From Bacteroidia bacterium (GTDB lineage Bacteria > Bacteroidota > Bacteroidia > Bacteroidales > Prolixibacteraceae): a stretch of 64,000 nucleotides of DNA. The DNA lies in the NCBI GenBank assembly GCA_026391315.1, contig JAPLDT010000062.1, forward strand, positions 1 through 64,000, written 5' to 3'. Shown here piece after piece: positions 1 to 7,265 of this stretch (positions are counted from its first letter, which is position 1; each line of letters begins with the position of its first letter). The notes beneath the pieces are model-generated. The model was not told where the DNA came from. It was given only the letters and a program-made list of their open reading frames with translations, and did no database searches. The translations under genes were made by a program, and so were the position numbers.

Positions 1-26
1 GTTTAGGTAACAAAATACTTTGTGCT

Positions 27-116
27 TCCTTTGTGTTAACCTTTGTGACCTTGGTGGTTATATTTTTGGTTTTCAATACGATCCCTCATATGCGGGACAA
101 AGGTTAACACAAAGGA
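27..116. repeat. 20-bp inverted repeat upstream of the PAP2 gene
   Basis: The arms at 27-46 and 97-116 are perfect reverse complements (core CTTTGTGTTAACCTTTG and its complement), separated by 50 bp. The left arm lies in a run of short CACAAAG-type words (minus strand), a kind of simple intergenic repeat often seen in Bacteroidetes. It sits 30 bp before the start codon at 146, so it could be a transcribed 5' hairpin or a degenerate mobile repeat. Function unknown. Confidence 0.6.
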
Positions 117-145
117 CACCAAAAGGGTTTTAATTCTTATTAAAA

Positions 146-928
146 ATGACAAGATCAATTATTCTAATCCTTCTGATGTTTATTGGTGGAACTGTTTCCG
201 CACAATACCCATCAGCAACTTCCTTCTATTCCTATCACATCAGTCCATCAGACAGTGCGAAGGTGAACGGCAACTCTGCCCGCTATGGTAATTCTCCGCA
301 TATATCGGCAGTTATTCCAATATCACTTGTTGCAACAGGCGTCATCGTGGAATCCCTTCCGTCACATACGCTTTTCAGCAAGGAGCGGATACAGCAACAT
401 ATTCAGGGGCAATTGAATGGCTTCAGGACTTCGGCCGATAATTACCTTCAGTTTATACCCATTGCTGCCATGTTCGGCCTTAAAATGGCAGGAGTGAAGA
501 GCAAAAGTGATTTTCTGAACCAGGCGATCATTACCGCCAAGTCTGAATTGCTGGTGACTGCCATTGTCTTTTCCATGAAACATTTTATTCATGACATGCG
601 CCCGGATGGTAGCACCGACAATACCATGCCCTCGGGTCATACAGCCCAGGCCTTTGCTTCTGCAACATTGCTTGATATGGAATACCGCGAAACCTCCCCC
701 TGGATAAGTGTTGGTGGCTATCTGTGCGCAACCGCGACAGGTTTTTTCCGCGTAGCCAACAACCGCCACTGGGCATCTGATGTGCTGATAGGAGCCGGGA
801 TCGGCATTGCTTCAGTGAAGCTGGTCTATCTGACACACCGCTACAAATGGGGTAAAATGTCAACGGCTGTAGTAGTTCCCACGATCTATCAAAACGGAGG
901 GGGAGTGGCTTTTGCCATGAAATTCTAG
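146..928 (+). CDS. PAP2-superfamily phosphatase (secreted/membrane)
   Basis: 260 aa. The N-terminus is a signal peptide or membrane anchor ending near SAQYP. The PAP2 phosphatase signature is visible in the second half in the right order: KHFIHDMRP (motif 1, KxxxxxxRP), MPSGHT (motif 2) and RVANNRHWASD (motif 3, R-x5-H-x3-D). The family removes phosphate from lipid phosphates such as undecaprenyl diphosphate or phosphatidic acid at the outer face of the inner membrane. ATG at 146 gives a normal signal peptide. The gene stands alone, with an inverted repeat upstream and the B12 locus convergent downstream. The exact substrate cannot be told from sequence. Confidence 0.85.
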   Translation: MTRSIILILLMFIGGTVSAQYPSATSFYSYHISPSDSAKVNGNSARYGNSPHISAVIPISLVATGVIVESLPSHTLFSKERIQQHIQGQLNGFRTSADNYLQFIPIAAMFGLKMAGVKSKSDFLNQAIITAKSELLVTAIVFSMKHFIHDMRPDGSTDNTMPSGHTAQAFASATLLDMEYRETSPWISVGGYLCATATGFFRVANNRHWASDVLIGAGIGIASVKLVYLTHRYKWGKMSTAVVVPTIYQNGGGVAFAMKF

Positions 929-929
929 T

Positions 930-976
930 ATAATGCCAATCTATGCTCATTTCTTTGCATAAAGTCGGCATTTCTC
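930..976 (+). terminator. Possible weak hairpin after the PAP2 gene
   Basis: Interrupted pairing of ATGCC/TATGC near 934-945 with GCATA/GGCAT near 957-973, just after the stop codon. The stem has mismatches and no long T run, so this is a weak terminator candidate. Confidence 0.25.
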
Positions 977-1034
977 AATAGAAAGACATTTCTCAACCGC
1001 AAACTGACTAGGTGTTGATCTGTTTCATACGACG

Positions 1035-1101
1035 TTGCCCTGAGCGGAGCCGAAGGGCAAAAATATCAAAGAGAACCGGGTCCCCGAGCGGAGCCGAGGG
1101 G
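1035..1101. repeat. Two copies of a short dispersed palindromic repeat (CCCTGAGCGGAGCCGAAGGG type)
   Basis: 1037-1058 reads GCCCTGAGCGGAGCCG then AAGGGC, and 1080-1101 is a near copy (GTCCCCGAGCGGAGCCGAGG). Both are imperfect palindromes with GCCCT/AGGGC- or CCCC/GGGG-like ends. Related words (CCCTGAGCGTAGCCGAAGGG on the minus strand) recur at 5104-5222. Such REP-like elements are common between Bacteroidetes genes. They sit just past the 3' end of the BtuG-like gene and may also act as its 3' hairpin. Confidence 0.7.
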
Positions 1102-1106
1102 TCACA

Positions 1107-2165
1107 TTATTGAAAGCAAAATCTCCCCGGTATAATCCCTGATTTAAACGTATCCAGAAGTTTGCCGGAGGAGGAAAAGCGGGAGATAATGCCTGATTGC
1201 TGGTAATCCAGCGCATCGCCAACGTAAATATTCCCATTGTGGGGATCAACGCCTAAACTGTACAACAATTTTGATTGGAGCGCCAGGAAGGGCTTGTCGG
1301 GCAATTGATCAGCCAGAACCGACATTTTTTGGACATCATTGCCCAACAGAAAAAACAAATTTTCGCCAGGTCCGTCTATTACAAGTTTTACCGGTTTCGC
1401 GGTAGCAGGAAATCCAAAACTCTTTTCGATCATTTTGGTAGCAGGATCGATTTTTTGCAGCATGGCTAAGTTGGTGGAACTATTTCCCGGCAGGGACTGG
1501 CAGAGTACCCAGATCTTGTTGTAACGGTCCAAAACCAGTCCGCATGGTTGCAGACCCGTGGCAATTTCAGCAACGACAAGGTCCCTTTCGGTATCAATGA
1601 CCAGTACGGTTTTATCTCCCGACCAGCAGGTGACAAACAGCAGGTTCCCGAATTGCACCATCTCCTCGGTAGATGAGTGCGAAGGGCAAGGGATTGATCC
1701 GGTTACAAGGTTGGTCGTTGGATCCACAATGAAAATTTTACCTGCATACAGGTCTGTTACATAGGCCTTTTGGTTGTTGATGAAATGGATAAACCTGGGC
1801 GAGGTCAATCCAGTGATTTTTCCTGTGTATTTTCCGTTTGCGACATCAATCACATAGATTTTTCCAGAATTATTGATCACAATATACCCTTTCGAATTCC
1901 AAATGGTCATCGATTCGGCCACATCGCCCAATGGCAATCCGTTAACTTTGTAGAAAAGATCGTTCTGTACCGCCCTTTTCAATGTATCGTATGATGAGAG
2001 GGTTGCATTCCCATACATGAAGTTCCCTTCATTGACTACAAACACAGCTCCTGTAGGAATCTGAACGTTTTCCTGTTGCCTATGTTCCCTGATCCAGGCA
2101 TCATCTTTCATACAGCCGGCTAAGAGGCCAAACAGCAGTAAAAGAGATAAACTCCTGAGGGTCAT
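1107..2165 (-). CDS. BtuG-like surface lipoprotein, YncE/DUF5074-type beta-propeller
   Basis: 352 aa from the ATG at 2165, chosen because it gives a clean lipoprotein signal (MTLRSLSLLLLFGLLAGC). An upstream in-frame codon would overlap the receptor gene. The body repeats propeller-blade strands such as GKIYVIDVANGKYTGKI, AGKIFIVDPTTNLVTGSI and KTVLVIDTERDLVVAEI. In Bacteroides, BtuG is a seven-bladed propeller lipoprotein that captures cobalamin at the cell surface and sits on BtuB. This gene lies 10 bp after a TonB receptor in a cobalamin-riboswitch operon, so the same role is likely. The assignment rests on fold and context, not on visible B12 ligands. Confidence 0.78.
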   Translation of the reverse strand: MTLRSLSLLLLFGLLAGCMKDDAWIREHRQQENVQIPTGAVFVVNEGNFMYGNATLSSYDTLKRAVQNDLFYKVNGLPLGDVAESMTIWNSKGYIVINNSGKIYVIDVANGKYTGKITGLTSPRFIHFINNQKAYVTDLYAGKIFIVDPTTNLVTGSIPCPSHSSTEEMVQFGNLLFVTCWSGDKTVLVIDTERDLVVAEIATGLQPCGLVLDRYNKIWVLCQSLPGNSSTNLAMLQKIDPATKMIEKSFGFPATAKPVKLVIDGPGENLFFLLGNDVQKMSVLADQLPDKPFLALQSKLLYSLGVDPHNGNIYVGDALDYQQSGIISRFSSSGKLLDTFKSGIIPGRFCFQ

Positions 2166-2175
2166 ATTTCCTGGT

Positions 2176-4173
2176 TCAAAAATCATAGCGCAGCACGAGT
2201 TGGTAATTTCTTCCGGGCATTGGTCGCTGGAGTACAGTCCGATAGTCTTCATTAAAGATATTCAGTACTTTACACTCGGACGTCAATCTGTTTTTCATGG
2301 AGGGAAAAGTAATTCCGACCAGTAGATTGTTCATGAAATAAGGATAAAGGTAATCAGAGATCGTATCTTCACTGTTGGCGGTGGTGGTGTACCTTTTGCT
2401 GTAATAATTCCACATCCAGTCTACATGGAAACTAGACCAGGAGAGATTGACGTTTACATTGGCAGAATTTTCAGGGATATAAGGCAGTTGTTTACCGTAT
2501 GCCGGACTATTCTCCGACAGATTGACCGATTTGGTATATGCGTAATTTCCTTTTACTGCATACCGGAAGGAACTAAATTGCCCGTTCCACGCCACGTTTG
2601 CCTCTATACCGCGGCTAACAACCTTTGCAATGTTAAACGGCTCCCAATAGCCCTGAAAAGTAGGTAGCCAGATGATCCAGTCACTGACATTTGAACGATA
2701 AACTGAAATTCCGGTATGAAGCCTGCTATTTCCAAAAATAAACTCATCGACTGCCCCAAAATCGAGCAGGTTTTCTTTTTCAGATCTTAACAGAGGATTT
2801 CCTCCCGGAAGGTAATAAAGATCGTTGAGCGTGGGAGAATGGATATTTTGCGCTGCGGAGCCTGAAAAAACGAACGATTTTGCAGGATCTGGCTGATAAT
2901 TAATCCTTAGCAGCGGCAGGAATCCTTTGTGGGCGAAATCAATTACTTCCTCCCGTATCATCAAAACAGCATTCCAGTTGGCACTAAACTGCTTTTCAAT
3001 CCTGGCATAGATGGAATTTTCTAATCTGCTCTTGTCATATCCTGACAGATTGGTGGTTGTCTTTGAATTTTCATTGAGCACATGGTGCAAACTGGCATGG
3101 AATCCTGTTTCAATGGCAAGTTTTTCGTCGAATTGATAACGGTAACTAAATTTGTTGACAAAGGAGGTTATTTTAGAATCTGCATCTACAACAACCTGAT
3201 CAGAAGCCCCGCTAACCTTGTTTTCAAGCTTATAGGAGGAGTTTTGCAAGTTCAAGGCAGACAATACTGATAACCGGCCCTTTGAGCCATAATGCTTCCA
3301 TTCTGCCACCGAACGAAGGGCATTTTCCGTTTGCCGGTTGATATTCGCTTGCTCATTGCTTTCATTGGTAAGCAATTGCGGTATACTCCGCTCATTGTGC
3401 TGTAACCAACTCTTGACAGACAACGAATTGTTTGGGCCAGCTTGAAAGTATAACTCCTCCAGAAGCCCATAGTTAAGGTAACCGGCATTTTTATTGGTCG
3501 CAAAGGGATAAATGTACTGATTGGTTTGTGGATCAATCGTCGCATTCAACTTGTTCACGAAAGGAAAGTCATTCTGGGATGAATTGTAATAAAATGCGCT
3601 TTTTGACTGAACTTTTCTGTTTCCAATGCTGAGCTGGGCATACTCATCAAATGTTTTAAAACTCCCATAGCTGCTTAAAAGCTTTCCCGATAGGGTATTG
3701 CTCCAGTTTGCCCTGTTATCGAGACGAATGGTACCGCCCAAAGCCCCTGCAGACTCTGTCATGGAAGATGATCCGTGAAGCACCTTCACTTCATCCGTAA
3801 AATAGACAGGAATCAAAGAGAAATCGACCATTCCCAGCATGGGAGAGTTTAATTCCAAGCCATTCCAGCTTACTTTCGTGTGCGATGGGGCCGTTCCACG
3901 AAAGGAGGCTGTTGCCATCGCACCTCTTCCATACTCTTTGATAAAAATGGGAGTATTCTGGGAAAGAAGTTCTGAAAGCCTTACAGAGCTTGATCTGACG
4001 AGTGTTATTGAATCAACTTCCGACCTGGTTTCATTGAATTTGTTTGATACTTTTCTACCAAGAATTTGAATTGTCTGCAATTGGAGGGTATCCTTCAGCG
4101 ATTGTGCCCTCATTTCTTCGCAAAAAGGAAGGATGCTTAAGACCAAAACCAATTTGAGGAGCAAAAGTCTCAT
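2176..4173 (-). CDS. btuB: TonB-dependent receptor, probable cobalamin transporter BtuB
   Basis: 665 aa. After a signal peptide (ends near RAQS) comes an N-terminal plug domain (LSELLSQNTPIFIKEYGRG, ATASFRGTAPSHTKVSWNG, VKVLHGSSSMTESAGALGG), then a long beta-barrel ending in RYDF with the C-terminal Phe typical of outer-membrane barrels. The ATG at 4173 overlaps the upstream stop codon as TGATG, suggesting translational coupling; one codon earlier is a TTG. The family imports large ligands across the outer membrane using TonB energy. The riboswitch upstream and the BtuG-like neighbour point to vitamin B12 or a related corrinoid. Without the riboswitch it would only be called a generic TonB receptor. 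Confidence 0.85.
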   Translation of the reverse strand: MRLLLLKLVLVLSILPFCEEMRAQSLKDTLQLQTIQILGRKVSNKFNETRSEVDSITLVRSSSVRLSELLSQNTPIFIKEYGRGAMATASFRGTAPSHTKVSWNGLELNSPMLGMVDFSLIPVYFTDEVKVLHGSSSMTESAGALGGTIRLDNRANWSNTLSGKLLSSYGSFKTFDEYAQLSIGNRKVQSKSAFYYNSSQNDFPFVNKLNATIDPQTNQYIYPFATNKNAGYLNYGLLEELYFQAGPNNSLSVKSWLQHNERSIPQLLTNESNEQANINRQTENALRSVAEWKHYGSKGRLSVLSALNLQNSSYKLENKVSGASDQVVVDADSKITSFVNKFSYRYQFDEKLAIETGFHASLHHVLNENSKTTTNLSGYDKSRLENSIYARIEKQFSANWNAVLMIREEVIDFAHKGFLPLLRINYQPDPAKSFVFSGSAAQNIHSPTLNDLYYLPGGNPLLRSEKENLLDFGAVDEFIFGNSRLHTGISVYRSNVSDWIIWLPTFQGYWEPFNIAKVVSRGIEANVAWNGQFSSFRYAVKGNYAYTKSVNLSENSPAYGKQLPYIPENSANVNVNLSWSSFHVDWMWNYYSKRYTTTANSEDTISDYLYPYFMNNLLVGITFPSMKNRLTSECKVLNIFNEDYRTVLQRPMPGRNYQLVLRYDF

Positions 4174-5249
4174 CAATAGCTTTTTTTGTCCAATAGGTGA
4201 ATATCTGCCGCACCACTTATTTCGGTGGATATTTCATTTAACCAGCCTGCAATTTGGAAGACTCCGCTCTGAACCATGATAAAATTAACTTTTGAAAGGT
4301 TGACCGGTACTCCTGCCGCATCGACAGCCGAAGAAATATCAAAGAAATTAGCCTTCAACTTGACGTTATAATCCTCATTGTCATAACATTCAGCATACCC
4401 AAACCTGAATAACCCGCTAATGGGCATCCAAAGTTGGATAGTGGGATCTTTCGAAGTGTTGGCGTATGCATTGGGCAATTTCTCGCCGGAGAAGGTCACG
4501 GAGGTTTTATCGCCGTATCCGCCCCACCACCAGCTTCCGGTTCCGAATTGCGGAACGAGTGTGCCCTCTTTACCTAGGTTATCTTTCCAGGTTACGTAGC
4601 CGGAAGTGCCTGGTTTGAAATAGGTAACCTGATAATTATGAATAGTTTCCGGATTGTTGTATTCACTTCCTTTGAGTTCCAGCCATGGGCCGTCGTTGGG
4701 AAGGCCATCGTTGTTGGTATCAGCCATCACATACACGACACCTGGCTCAGAGCCGACCGAAGGCTGTGTGTACACTGCAATATCAGGACCATTCGTATTG
4801 TTTACTGCATGATCAAATCCTGCGATGATATACCCACCCCAACCGCCCAGGTAGGTAAATGATTTTCCGTTGGTCCAGGGCTCACCAATAAAAGCATTGC
4901 ATTTCTCATTGGGAGGGACGAGCGACGCGTGTTGCCCTGGCCCATACTGGTAATCGAATACTTTGGCAATATAGGGCGACTGGTTGGTTGTTTGAACCGA
5001 TTCATCGGTGGTTGCCGATTCTTTGGAACATGCAGAAATAGAAAATGTTATGACTAAGATAGCAATTATTGAGATGAAATACTCAGGCCATTCCAATGAT
5101 TGACCAGAAAATCGAACCCTATGACTACACTCTGGAACCGATCCCGAAATCGAACCCTTTGACAAGCTCAGGGACCGAATCGAAAATCGAACCCTTCGGC
5201 TACGCTCAGGGACCGACTCGAGAAACGAATATTGTTTTCTTCGAACCAC
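4173..5249 (-). CDS. Cell-surface lipoprotein of the B12-uptake operon, 5' end altered by repeats
   Basis: Up to 358 aa, with no ATG start in frame. The longest reading begins at GTG 5249. A TTG at 5096 would start just before the hydrophobic segment IISIIAILVIT-type and the lipobox SISAC. Between them lie three tandem ~38-bp repeat units translated as SVPERSRRVRF/SLSLSKG-like peptide, an insertion of dispersed repeat DNA rather than normal coding sequence. The mature part (FDYQYGPGQHAS, LGGWGGYIIAGFDH, EPGVVYVMADTNNDGLPND) matches a Bacteroidetes family of unknown function often placed with BtuB. It is the first gene after the riboswitch, and its stop overlaps the btuB start. A surface corrinoid-binding or accessory role is inferred. 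The true start is uncertain. Confidence 0.7.
   Translation of the reverse strand: MVRRKQYSFLESVPERSRRVRFSIRSLSLSKGSISGSVPECSHRVRFSGQSLEWPEYFISIIAILVITFSISACSKESATTDESVQTTNQSPYIAKVFDYQYGPGQHASLVPPNEKCNAFIGEPWTNGKSFTYLGGWGGYIIAGFDHAVNNTNGPDIAVYTQPSVGSEPGVVYVMADTNNDGLPNDGPWLELKGSEYNNPETIHNYQVTYFKPGTSGYVTWKDNLGKEGTLVPQFGTGSWWWGGYGDKTSVTFSGEKLPNAYANTSKDPTIQLWMPISGLFRFGYAECYDNEDYNVKLKANFFDISSAVDAAGVPVNLSKVNFIMVQSGVFQIAGWLNEISTEISGAADIHLLDKKSY
5104..5222. repeat. Three tandem copies of a ~38-bp REP-like unit inside a coding 5' end
   Basis: On the plus strand each unit has the pattern AATCGAACCCT-n6-ACGCTCAGGGACCGA: a diverged copy near 5106-5143, then near 5144-5182 and 5183-5220. The last two carry TTTGACAAGCTCAGGG and TTCGGCTACGCTCAGGG. 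The core CCCTGAGC is shared with the copies at 1035-1101. All units keep the reading frame of the lipoprotein gene open. Confidence 0.75.
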
Positions 5250-5341
5250 TGTGATCTAATAAATTAAATGTTTAAGCCTACAGGAGGAGAAACAACTGGT
5301 TGTCATTCGCCTGCACGCTTTTATCCCGAAAGCTTAAATTG

Positions 5342-5515
5342 TGAATGGCTGGTCTTCTGACTTATCCCGATTCTTAATCTCCTTCCCGTTTATTTGAGAA
5401 CAAACAGTGGATCAATGATCAAAAACGTACTATCCCTTGCAGGATCGGGCTTACAGCAGCGGGAACTGTACCGGATTCTCACCGGATTCCCAATTAAGCC
5501 GTGCGGCACCTATTC
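5342..5515 (-). promoter_or_regulatory. Cobalamin (vitamin B12) riboswitch
   Basis: Read on the minus strand, the region starts with AATAGGTGCCGCACGGC, continues with the conserved core GGGAATCCGGTGAGAATCCG then ACAGTTCCCGCTGCTGTAAG, and ends with the B12-box-like AGTCAGAAGACCAGCC. These elements occur in the order and spacing of the AdoCbl/cobalamin riboswitch class. It precedes the three-gene B12 uptake operon, so high cobalamin should switch the operon off. A pair TTTAAGC/GCTTAAA just downstream (5270-5338) could be part of the expression platform. Confidence 0.95.
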
Positions 5516-5582
5516 ACTACAAAAGTAAATTAAAAAATTGGATTGGGGCAGAAATGAGGAGAAATTGTCAGTAAAATATTTG

Positions 5583-5617
5583 ATCATTCTTTCCATTTTG
5601 CGAATGGAAAGAATGAT
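5583..5617. repeat. Perfect 15-bp palindromic hairpin
   Basis: ATCATTCTTTCCATT (5583-5597), a 5-nt loop (5598-5602) and the exact complement at 5603-5617. Neither strand has a T run after it, so it does not look like an intrinsic terminator. It lies between the riboswitch and the pepD promoter and could be a protein-binding site or an RNA hairpin. Confidence 0.6.
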
Positions 5618-5646
5618 GGCAAATACGCCAATATTTTCTTGTACTG

Positions 5647-5677
5647 TTGATAGTCAGGGATGTTTAACCTATCTTTG
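5647..5677 (+). promoter_or_regulatory. Bacteroidetes-type promoter for pepD
   Basis: TTG at 5647-5649 and TATCTTTG at 5670-5677 (TAnnTTTG, -7 element) with 20 bp between them. This matches the Bacteroidetes housekeeping promoter and places the transcript start near 5683, about 70 nt before the pepD ATG. Confidence 0.6.
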
Positions 5678-5755
5678 GAGAATAGGGATTTTTCTCTCAT
5701 ATATCGTTCTTGTTATTATGTGTTACTTTAATTTAAATAGAATAAGTTTTTCTAT

Positions 5756-7210
5756 ATGAATAGTTTAAAAGAATTAAGTCCTTCTTCCATTTGGCACTAT
5801 TTCAATGAAATTTGTCAGGTGCCACGTCCGTCTAAACGGGAGGAAAAGATTATAAAATACCTTGAAAGTTTTGCTGCCTCTCATCAGTTGGAGATCCGTA
5901 AAGACCAAGTTGGAAACCTGGTGATCAAAAAGAGTGGCACGAATGGGCTGGAGCAAGGAAACATTGTTGTTTTGCAATCGCACATGGATATGGTGTGTGA
6001 GAAGAATCAAGGTATTGACCATGATTTTTTCAAGGATCCAATTGTTCCAATTGTAGAAAACGGATGGGTTAGGGCTCGAAATACAACGTTGGGAGCAGAT
6101 TGCGGCATAGGAATGGCAGCGGTTTTAGCTATTTTGGCCGATAATAGCCTTAGACATCCACCTATTGAGGCGTTGTTTACAGTTGATGAAGAAACCGGTT
6201 TAACCGGCGCAAAAGCGCTGCAATCAGGCATGCTGAAGGGGAAAATTTTACTCAACCTTGATTCGGAGGATGAAGGCGAGTTATTTATTGGTTGTGCCGG
6301 AGGAATCGATTCGGTTGGAACCTTCAAATACGAAACAAAAACGGTTCCGAACCATTTTGTTGCCTTCAAAATTAGTGTAACAGGATTGCTTGGAGGACAT
6401 TCGGGTGATGACATTGAAAAGGGTAGGGGGAATGCCATTAAATTATTGAATCGCTTTCTATATCAATTAGATAGATCGTGCGAATATTATATTGGTCGGT
6501 TTAATGGGGGCAATCTTCGCAATGCAATTCCGCGTGAGGCAAATGTCATTTTGATAGTTCCACAGGATAAGAAGGAACACCTGATCATTGAAATCAACCA
6601 TTTCAGGGTGGAAATGGAAAATGAACTGTTGGGAAAGGAACCGAAATTTAAACTTGTCCTGGAAAGCACCGATTTGCCTGATTCTGTATTGACCCGGGAG
6701 AGTAATACTAAATTTGTGAACTTATTGTACGCTTTGCCGCACGGGATCCATTCTATGAGCGCCAAGATGCCTGGACTGGTGGAGAGTTCAACCAATCTGG
6801 CGAGTGTTAAATTTAAGGAAGAATCTATTGTTGAGATTATTACAAGTCAAAGAAGCGATAAGGAGAGTGGAAAACAGGACATATACCAAATGGTGGAGTC
6901 CACCTTTTTACTTGCCGGCGCCACTGTAAAGCATGGCGAAGGCTACTGTGGCTGGACACCAAATCCATCTTCGATAACCCTGGATATTTCAAAAAAGTGT
7001 TATGAAGAGCTTTTTGGTATAAAACCAGTAGTCAGATCGATTCATGCAGGTCTGGAATGCGGGTTGTTTCTGGAGACATTCCCTGAACTGGATATGATTT
7101 CATTTGGACCAACACTCAGAGGCGTTCACTCTCCGGATGAGAAAATTGAGATCGCCTCGGTCGGAAAATTCTGGAAATTTTTGACTGAATTGTTGCCCAG
7201 ACTGGCCTGA
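5756..7210 (+). CDS. pepD: Aminoacyl-histidine dipeptidase (PepD, M20C family)
   Basis: 484 aa, the usual PepD length. It is a cytosolic di-zinc peptidase that hydrolyses Xaa-His and other dipeptides. Visible motifs: QSHMDMV (metal ligand His76 and Asp78), TLGADCGIG (bridging Asp115), VDEETGLTGA (catalytic Glu145 and metal ligand Glu146), HSGDDIEKGRGNA in the lid domain and HAGLECGLF near the C-terminus. No signal peptide. It has its own promoter upstream and ends at a bidirectional terminator shared with the M28 peptidase gene. Confidence 0.93.
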   Translation: MNSLKELSPSSIWHYFNEICQVPRPSKREEKIIKYLESFAASHQLEIRKDQVGNLVIKKSGTNGLEQGNIVVLQSHMDMVCEKNQGIDHDFFKDPIVPIVENGWVRARNTTLGADCGIGMAAVLAILADNSLRHPPIEALFTVDEETGLTGAKALQSGMLKGKILLNLDSEDEGELFIGCAGGIDSVGTFKYETKTVPNHFVAFKISVTGLLGGHSGDDIEKGRGNAIKLLNRFLYQLDRSCEYYIGRFNGGNLRNAIPREANVILIVPQDKKEHLIIEINHFRVEMENELLGKEPKFKLVLESTDLPDSVLTRESNTKFVNLLYALPHGIHSMSAKMPGLVESSTNLASVKFKEESIVEIITSQRSDKESGKQDIYQMVESTFLLAGATVKHGEGYCGWTPNPSSITLDISKKCYEELFGIKPVVRSIHAGLECGLFLETFPELDMISFGPTLRGVHSPDEKIEIASVGKFWKFLTELLPRLA

Positions 7211-7216
7211 GATAGT

Positions 7217-7256
7217 TTAACGGGGGTAAATTAATCGTTTAATTTACCCCCGTTAA
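7217..7256. terminator. Bidirectional terminator between pepD and the M28 peptidase gene
   Basis: A perfect 17-bp stem, 7217-7233 (TTAACGGGGGTAAATTA) and 7240-7256, with a 6-nt loop. The genes are convergent and the stem is GC-rich in its middle with A/T ends, so it can serve both strands. Confidence 0.85.
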
Positions 7257-7265
7257 TTACTTCTA

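Noticed and set aside
5538-5759. 73-aa plus-strand open frame before pepD
   Set aside because: It crosses the perfect palindrome and the pepD promoter and has no conserved features.
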